Source: an uncultured Peptococcaceae bacterium (GTDB lineage Bacteria > Bacillota > Peptococcia > Peptococcales > Peptococcaceae). From it: 64,000 nt of DNA. Below the pieces are notes generated by a model. It was given only the letters and a program-made list of their open reading frames with translations. It did not search any database and was not told the DNA's origin. Where the stretch lies: the NCBI GenBank assembly GCA_937976375.1, contig CALJRU010000071.1, forward strand, positions 16,695 through 80,694, given 5' to 3'. This document shows positions 59,407-64,000 of this stretch, piece by piece. Position numbers and translations under genes: made by a program. Each line of letters starts with the position of its first letter. Position 1 is the first letter of the stretch.

Positions 59407-60825
59407 ATGGCAAAACTGTGGGGCGGAAGATTTAGCAAAGACAGTGATAAACTAATGGAAGATTTTCATTCTTCCATTAGTTTTGACCAGAAATTATATT
59501 ATTGGGATATTCAAGGTAGCATTGCACACGCAACCATGCTGGGAAACGTTGGTGTAATTACTGAGGAAGAAGCACAAACATTGGTACAAGGTTTGCGTGA
59601 CATTCTTGAAGAAATCGAAGAAGGAAAAGTAACCTTTAATCCATCTGATGAAGATATTCATATGAATATGGAAGTGTTGCTTACTCAAAAAGTTGGCGAT
59701 GTAGGAAAAAAACTACATACAGGACGCAGTCGCAATGACCAAGTTGCAGTGGATATGCGCATGTATCTGCGGCATGAAGTCATGACTATTCAAGCGCAAT
59801 TGATCGAATTCCTTGAAACCTTAATTGATATTGCTAAGAAACATCTTGAAACAGCAATGCCAGGTTATACACATCTTCAACGTGCGCAGCCAATTACGCT
59901 TGGTCATCATTTAATGGCATATTTTGAAATGTTTAAACGTGATTATCAGAGATTAGATTCATGGCTTGAACGTAACAACATTATGCCGCTGGGGAGTGGA
60001 GCGCTGGCAGGCACAACTTTCCCTTTAGATCGCAATCAAACAGCGCAAATGCTACATTTTGATGCCCCATGTTTAAATTCGCTGGATGGTGTCAGTGACA
60101 GAGATTTTGCGTTAGAATTTTTGAGTGACGCATCTATCAGCATGATGCACCTGAGTCGTTTCTGCGAAGAAATTATTTTGTGGGCCAGTCAGGAATTTGC
60201 TTTTATTGATTTAGACGATGCCTATAGCACAGGCAGCAGCATCATGCCTCAGAAGAAAAATCCAGACGTGGCGGAATTGGTTCGTGGTAAAACTGGTCGT
60301 GTTTACGGGTCTCTTCTGGGACTTCTGACAACGATGAAAGGCCTTCCGCTCGCATATAATAAAGATATGCAGGAAGACAAAGAAGGTGTATTTGACACTG
60401 TCGACACTTGGAAAAAGTGTCTCTTGATCTTTGAACGCATGCTTGCAACCGCAACTTTCAAAGAAGCGAATATGCGTCGAGCTGCAGCTGGTGGTTTTAC
60501 CAATGCGACAGACTTTGCAGACTATCTTGTTACGAAAGGTATTCCATTCCGTGATGCACACGCAATTGTTGGTGAAGCTGTTGCGTATTGCATTATGAAT
60601 GAGAAAGCACTTGATGATTGTTCAATGGACGAGTTCAAAGCGTTTTCTGCCTTGATTGACGAAGACATTTATGACAAAATTTCTATTGATACATGTATTC
60701 ACAAACGTCAAACCATTGGCGCACCAAGTCCTCAGCAAGTGCAATTTGCCATTCAGCAAAATGAGATATTTCTTAATGAAATAAAGACGGCCCATGAAAA
60801 AATGGTGGAAGAAAGACAATTTTAA
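59407..60825 (+). CDS. argH: Argininosuccinate lyase
   Basis: This 472-residue fumarase-superfamily enzyme has LWGGRFSKDSDKLMEDF, LHTGRSRNDQVAVDMRM, PGYTHLQRAQPITLGHH and the signature SSIMPQKKNPDVAELVRG with the catalytic Ser loop. It releases arginine and fumarate, the last step of the pathway. It follows argG by 13 bp and ends the operon at a terminator. Confidence 0.97.
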   Translation: MAKLWGGRFSKDSDKLMEDFHSSISFDQKLYYWDIQGSIAHATMLGNVGVITEEEAQTLVQGLRDILEEIEEGKVTFNPSDEDIHMNMEVLLTQKVGDVGKKLHTGRSRNDQVAVDMRMYLRHEVMTIQAQLIEFLETLIDIAKKHLETAMPGYTHLQRAQPITLGHHLMAYFEMFKRDYQRLDSWLERNNIMPLGSGALAGTTFPLDRNQTAQMLHFDAPCLNSLDGVSDRDFALEFLSDASISMMHLSRFCEEIILWASQEFAFIDLDDAYSTGSSIMPQKKNPDVAELVRGKTGRVYGSLLGLLTTMKGLPLAYNKDMQEDKEGVFDTVDTWKKCLLIFERMLATATFKEANMRRAAAGGFTNATDFADYLVTKGIPFRDAHAIVGEAVAYCIMNEKALDDCSMDEFKAFSALIDEDIYDKISIDTCIHKRQTIGAPSPQQVQFAIQQNEIFLNEIKTAHEKMVEERQF

Positions 60826-60833
60826 TATTATTG

Positions 60834-60863
60834 AGCACTGAATGTTTTATTCAGTGCTTTTTT
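60834..60863 (+). terminator. Terminator of the arginine operon
   Basis: AGCACTGAAT-GTTTT-ATTCAGTGCT is a perfect 10-bp stem followed by TTTTT. Confidence 0.92.
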
Positions 60864-60999
60864 ACTTTGGTTTTGCAGGTTGTGAGGACAAAGAGATGAG
60901 CATATATTTGGTGACATTGCTGGAAAGTTTGAGAAATTGAATGACTCTTGCAGTGTGAAGGTGCTGTGTGATAAGCTAATACTAAGTGAGGTGTCAAAA

Positions 61000-63315
61000 G
61001 TGAACAAAGATTTTGTGTTTAAGCATTTAAAAGATGCATTGACTGGGCCGACAAGTTTTGAAGATATATTAAAACTTTTTGATCTCCAAAAGTTTTCACC
61101 ATCAGAGATAAAACAGGCATTGGATGATCTGGAGAAGGATGGACGTATTGTAAAAACGCGTACAGATCACTATGGAATTCCTGAGCAAATGAATTTGCTT
61201 ACTGGGCGCGTTAAAAAACTCAAGAAAGGCTATGGCTTTTTAGTAACAGATAATATCGACATGGAAGATCTTTTTATTCCGCCAGATTGTCTTAACTCTG
61301 CGCAAAATGGGGATCGTGTCATTGTTCGTATTATGAAACATCGGGATTTGTCTGGTACATCAGGCAAAAATAGAGATGAATGCGAGGTCGTGCGCATTCT
61401 AGAACGCCACAATAAAATGTATGTGGGAACTTATAAACCCAAAAAGCATTATGCGTTTGTAGTCCCGGATAACCAGACGTTCGGTCAAGATATTATTGTT
61501 CCTTTTGATCAAGAATATCATGCTGTTGATGGTGACAAGGTGCTTGTTGAAATTACTTATTGGGGTGGAAAAGGAGAGATTCCAGAAGGACGTATTATTG
61601 CACGTTTGGGGGCATCTGGTTCTCCTGGGATTGATGTACTTTCATTGGTGTATCGATACGATCTTACTCCTAGCTTTACAGAGGCACAATTACAAGAAGC
61701 ACATCGGTTGTCTCAAGAGCCGGTGGACACTGAATTAGGACGTCGACGCGATTTTCGTTATTACAGTCATGTTATTACGATTGATGGTGCTGATTCGAAG
61801 GATTTGGATGATGCGGTTCAACTAGAGATTCTGTCAAATGGTAATTATATGTTGGGCGTTCATATTGCCGATGTTGGCGAGTATATCAAGGAAGGGTCTA
61901 TCCTTGATCAAGAGGCTTATAAACGAGGAACCAGCGTATATTTTGTTGACCGTGTGTTACCGATGCTTCCAACAGATATTTCTAATAATATCTGTAGTCT
62001 TAATGCAGGAGAAGATCGCTTAACACTATCATGTGTTATGGAGATTAATGCACAAGGCCAAGTTGTGGCAGCGGAGATTAGCGAATCAATTATTAACGTT
62101 GAAAAAAGATTTACCTATGATACAGTTAATGATATTTTGAAGGAGCAGCGCTTTGATGAAGATCCTTCATATGTTGAAGTGTTCGATGAAATGCGAACGT
62201 TGAGCAGGATATTACATCAAAAGAGAATTGATCGTGGTGCGTTGGAATTTGATATACCAGAGAGTAAGATCGTTCTTGATGAACAAGGGCATGCAGTTGA
62301 TATTGTTGTTCGCGAGCGTGGTGAAGCCGAACAAATCATTGAAGAATTTATGATTCTGGCCAATGAAACAGTTGCGGCATATTTCTTTAGACGAAGAATG
62401 CCGTTTATTTATCGTGTACATGAAGAACCGGATTCTGAAAAACGTGATGCATTTTTGCAATATATTCAACGTCTTGGCATAGTCTTACCGCATAGTCATG
62501 AATCATTTTGTGCAAAAGATCTGCAGTGGATTTTGGCAAAAGCGGAAGATAAAGGTTGTGCTGAGATTGTAAGTATGATGATGTTGCGCATGATGAATCA
62601 TGCATATTATACGACAAAGAAATCGGCACATTTTGGTCTTGCAAGTCGTCATTATACACATTTTACATCGCCAATTCGTAGATACAGTGATCTTTCGATT
62701 CATAGGTTAATCAAAGAGTTTTTACAGAATAATAATCGCCTTAATGAACATCGCATTCATCATTATGACAAGGTGTTCTCTGAAGCGAGTGAACAAGCTT
62801 CAAGCTGTGAACGTAATGCTGAAGAAGCTGAAAGAGCTAGTGTTGATTTAAAAAAAGCTGAATATATGCTGCCATATATTAAGAGTGAATATGAAGCGCA
62901 AATTGTAAGTGTGACAGCGTTTGGCTTTTTTGTTCGACTTGAAAATTCAGTTGAGGGCCTTGTTCATATTTCGACACTAGTAGATGATTATTATAATTAT
63001 GATGCAGATAGAATTTGTTTAATTGGCGAACACACAGGCCGAACATTTAAACTTGGTCAGATTGTAACCGTTATACTAGATGCGGTAAATATGAAAGATG
63101 CCACGATTGATTTTATCTTGAAAAATACGGCGTCATCAAATAAAATAACGATTAAAAATGATGTATCAAAGAAAAAGACCAATCAAGTGGTTGCGTCTGC
63201 CCAGCGCAAACGGAAAAAGACTATTGATAATAACAGAAAGAATACAATAAAAAAGAAGAGGAAGACACATCGTGGGTCAAAAAATAATAGCAGAAAACCG
63301 AAAAGCAAAGCATGA
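61000..63315 (+). CDS. rnr: Ribonuclease R
   Basis: This protein of about 771 residues has an N-terminal HTH-like region (PTSFEDILKLFDLQKFSPSE), two cold-shock domains (RVKKLKKGYGFLVTDN; KKHYAFVVPDNQ), the RNB catalytic domain (IDGADSKDLDDAVQLE, HFGLASRHYTHFTSPIRRY) and an S1 domain (AFGFFVRLENSVEGLVHIS). It ends in a Lys/Arg-rich tail. It degrades structured RNA 3' to 5' and works with SmpB-tmRNA. The start is GTG 61000 after GAGGTG. An upstream ATG at 60937 lacks a ribosome site. Its end overlaps smpB by 44 bp. Confidence 0.95.
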   Translation: MNKDFVFKHLKDALTGPTSFEDILKLFDLQKFSPSEIKQALDDLEKDGRIVKTRTDHYGIPEQMNLLTGRVKKLKKGYGFLVTDNIDMEDLFIPPDCLNSAQNGDRVIVRIMKHRDLSGTSGKNRDECEVVRILERHNKMYVGTYKPKKHYAFVVPDNQTFGQDIIVPFDQEYHAVDGDKVLVEITYWGGKGEIPEGRIIARLGASGSPGIDVLSLVYRYDLTPSFTEAQLQEAHRLSQEPVDTELGRRRDFRYYSHVITIDGADSKDLDDAVQLEILSNGNYMLGVHIADVGEYIKEGSILDQEAYKRGTSVYFVDRVLPMLPTDISNNICSLNAGEDRLTLSCVMEINAQGQVVAAEISESIINVEKRFTYDTVNDILKEQRFDEDPSYVEVFDEMRTLSRILHQKRIDRGALEFDIPESKIVLDEQGHAVDIVVRERGEAEQIIEEFMILANETVAAYFFRRRMPFIYRVHEEPDSEKRDAFLQYIQRLGIVLPHSHESFCAKDLQWILAKAEDKGCAEIVSMMMLRMMNHAYYTTKKSAHFGLASRHYTHFTSPIRRYSDLSIHRLIKEFLQNNNRLNEHRIHHYDKVFSEASEQASSCERNAEEAERASVDLKKAEYMLPYIKSEYEAQIVSVTAFGFFVRLENSVEGLVHISTLVDDYYNYDADRICLIGEHTGRTFKLGQIVTVILDAVNMKDATIDFILKNTASSNKITIKNDVSKKKTNQVVASAQRKRKKTIDNNRKNTIKKKRKTHRGSKNNSRKPKSKA

Positions 63316-63730
63316 TTACTTCATTCTTGATACTATTGAAGCGGGAATCGCTTTAAAAGGGACAGAGGTTAAATCTATGCGAGCTGGTCGTGCAAATTTA
63401 AAAGATTCATATATTTTCATTCAAAATGATGAGGCATTTATAGAAGGCATGCATGTTAGTCCATACGATCATGGAAATATTTTTAACGTTGATCCTTTGC
63501 GAAAACGTAAATTACTTTTACACAAAAAAGAAATTATAAAACTTCGCCAGAAAACTCAAGAAAAAGGATTAGGTATTGTTCCGTTGAAATTATATTTTAT
63601 AAATGGAAAGGTCAAAGTTGAGATTGCTGTTGTTCGAGGTAAGAAGTTATATGATAAACGAGCAACCGAGGCGAAACGAACAGCAGAAAGAGAAATAAAT
63701 CGTGCAATGAGAGAAAGAGAGAGACGATAA
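63272..63730 (+). CDS. smpB: SsrA-binding protein SmpB
   Basis: This 152-residue protein has KIIAENRKAKHDYFILDTIE, GIALKGTEVKSMRAGRANLK, HVSPYDHGNIFNVDPLRKRK and the basic tail KRTAEREINRAMRERERR. It brings tmRNA to stalled ribosomes. The start is GTG 63272 with AAGAGGAAG upstream, inside the basic tail codons of rnr. No ssrA gene is visible before the window ends. Confidence 0.96.
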   Translation: MGQKIIAENRKAKHDYFILDTIEAGIALKGTEVKSMRAGRANLKDSYIFIQNDEAFIEGMHVSPYDHGNIFNVDPLRKRKLLLHKKEIIKLRQKTQEKGLGIVPLKLYFINGKVKVEIAVVRGKKLYDKRATEAKRTAEREINRAMRERERR

Positions 63731-63731
63731 G

Positions 63732-63914
63732 ATGGCAAAAAAGTTTAAGACAAAAGAAGTGCGTCAAGCATATTTAGGCAGTTTGGTATCTTCAGTAAAA
63801 GAAAAAACATTTAGCGCTGTGTTCTTGGCAATCGTAGCAGCGGGCTTATCTGTGTTATTAAATGCTCTCAAAGATGATACTACTGCAGATAATCAGGAAA
63901 TCTTTCGCGAATAA
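63732..63914 (+). CDS. Small hypothetical membrane protein, 60 residues
   Basis: I do not recognise this protein. It has a basic N-terminus (KKFKTKEVRQ), one probable membrane segment (VFLAIVAAGLSVLLNAL, about residues 30-46) and an acidic end. It begins one base after the smpB stop, with a GAGAGACGA ribosome-like site, and is followed by hairpins. It is probably co-transcribed with smpB, but its small size leaves some doubt. Confidence 0.6.
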   Translation: MAKKFKTKEVRQAYLGSLVSSVKEKTFSAVFLAIVAAGLSVLLNALKDDTTADNQEIFRE

Positions 63915-63918
63915 AAAA

Positions 63919-63944
63919 TGCCTCCATGTAAAAACATGGAGGCA
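63919..63944 (-). terminator. Terminator-like hairpin, minus-strand orientation
   Basis: TGCCTCCATG and CATGGAGGCA form a 10-bp stem. A T tract (ATTTTTTATT) follows only when read on the minus strand, suggesting a converging gene beyond the right edge. Confidence 0.6.
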
Positions 63945-63955
63945 CCAGCTTGTCG

Positions 63956-63985
63956 AAAAAGGTCACCGCAAGGTGGCCTTTTTCT
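63956..63985. terminator. Terminator after the smpB unit
   Basis: AAAAAGGTCACC-GCAA-GGTGGCCTTTTT is a 12-bp stem (one G-U) with T runs on both strands. Confidence 0.85.
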
Positions 63986-64000
63986 CGTCTTAAGCCTCAA

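Noticed and set aside
1..64000. CRISPR arrays, insertion sequences, prophage or integrase genes
   Set aside because: No regularly spaced repeats, transposase-like proteins or phage proteins were seen, and no att-like duplications were noticed at the tRNA genes.

Overview
The window is a gene-dense, low-GC chromosomal segment from a member of the Bacillota (Firmicutes). Evidence for this is the order ylxM-ffh-rpsP-khpA-ylqD-rimM-trmD, the gatCAB operon, a PrsA-type foldase next to mfd, consensus sigma-A promoters with AGGAGG ribosome sites, and an amidase carrying a copper-amine-oxidase-type stalk domain. The molybdenum/tungsten cofactor genes and the stalk domain fit an anaerobic Negativicutes or clostridial relative; the class is an inference, not something the sequence proves.

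1-12,000: a molybdenum/tungsten pterin cofactor island. On the minus strand lie a tungsten-type aldehyde:ferredoxin oxidoreductase (AOR), a MoaD/ThiS-like carrier ending in Gly-Gly and a ThiF/MoeB-type E1 enzyme cut by the left edge. Divergent to them runs an apparent operon: an HTH regulator with a periplasmic-binding-protein-like domain, MoeA, a second MoeA fused to the same PBP-like domain, two flavoproteins, MoaA, MoaC and Mog/MoaB. Facing it are a MoaE-like gene and an 84-residue protein that also ends in Gly-Gly. This is the most interesting part of the window.

12,000-15,300: an unrecognised 172-residue gene, a DHA2-type MFS exporter with a structured leader, and yebC. 15,300-20,000: dut, then the translation/SRP operon ylxM-ffh-rpsP-khpA-ylqD-rimM-trmD. 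20,000-28,200: a cold-shock gene with a long structured leader, a cell-wall amidase, a two-component system with its FtsX-type ABC transporter, three tRNA genes (Glu, Val, Asp) and rplS, which is here separated from trmD.

28,300-36,600: an iron-type alcohol dehydrogenase; the operon ligA-gatC-gatA-gatB-deoC-ydbC; and an M23 peptidase gene broken by a frameshift at its catalytic HxH motif. 36,600-40,300 (minus): a heterodimeric ABC exporter with one degenerate ATP site, downstream of a tRNA-Arg gene. 40,400-50,800: an amino-acid binding lipoprotein and permease without an ATPase gene, then ispE-glmU-prs-pth, mfd and a PrsA-type lipoprotein foldase.

50,800-60,900: a CinA/PncC-like gene divergent from a complete arginine operon, argC-argJ-argB-argD-(tyrA)-(unknown)-argF-argG-argH. 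The operon starts at a promoter whose spacer and -10 box are covered by a perfect 22-bp palindrome. 60,900-64,000: rnr, smpB (overlapping) and a small membrane-protein ORF. No CRISPR array, insertion sequence, prophage or rRNA gene was seen.
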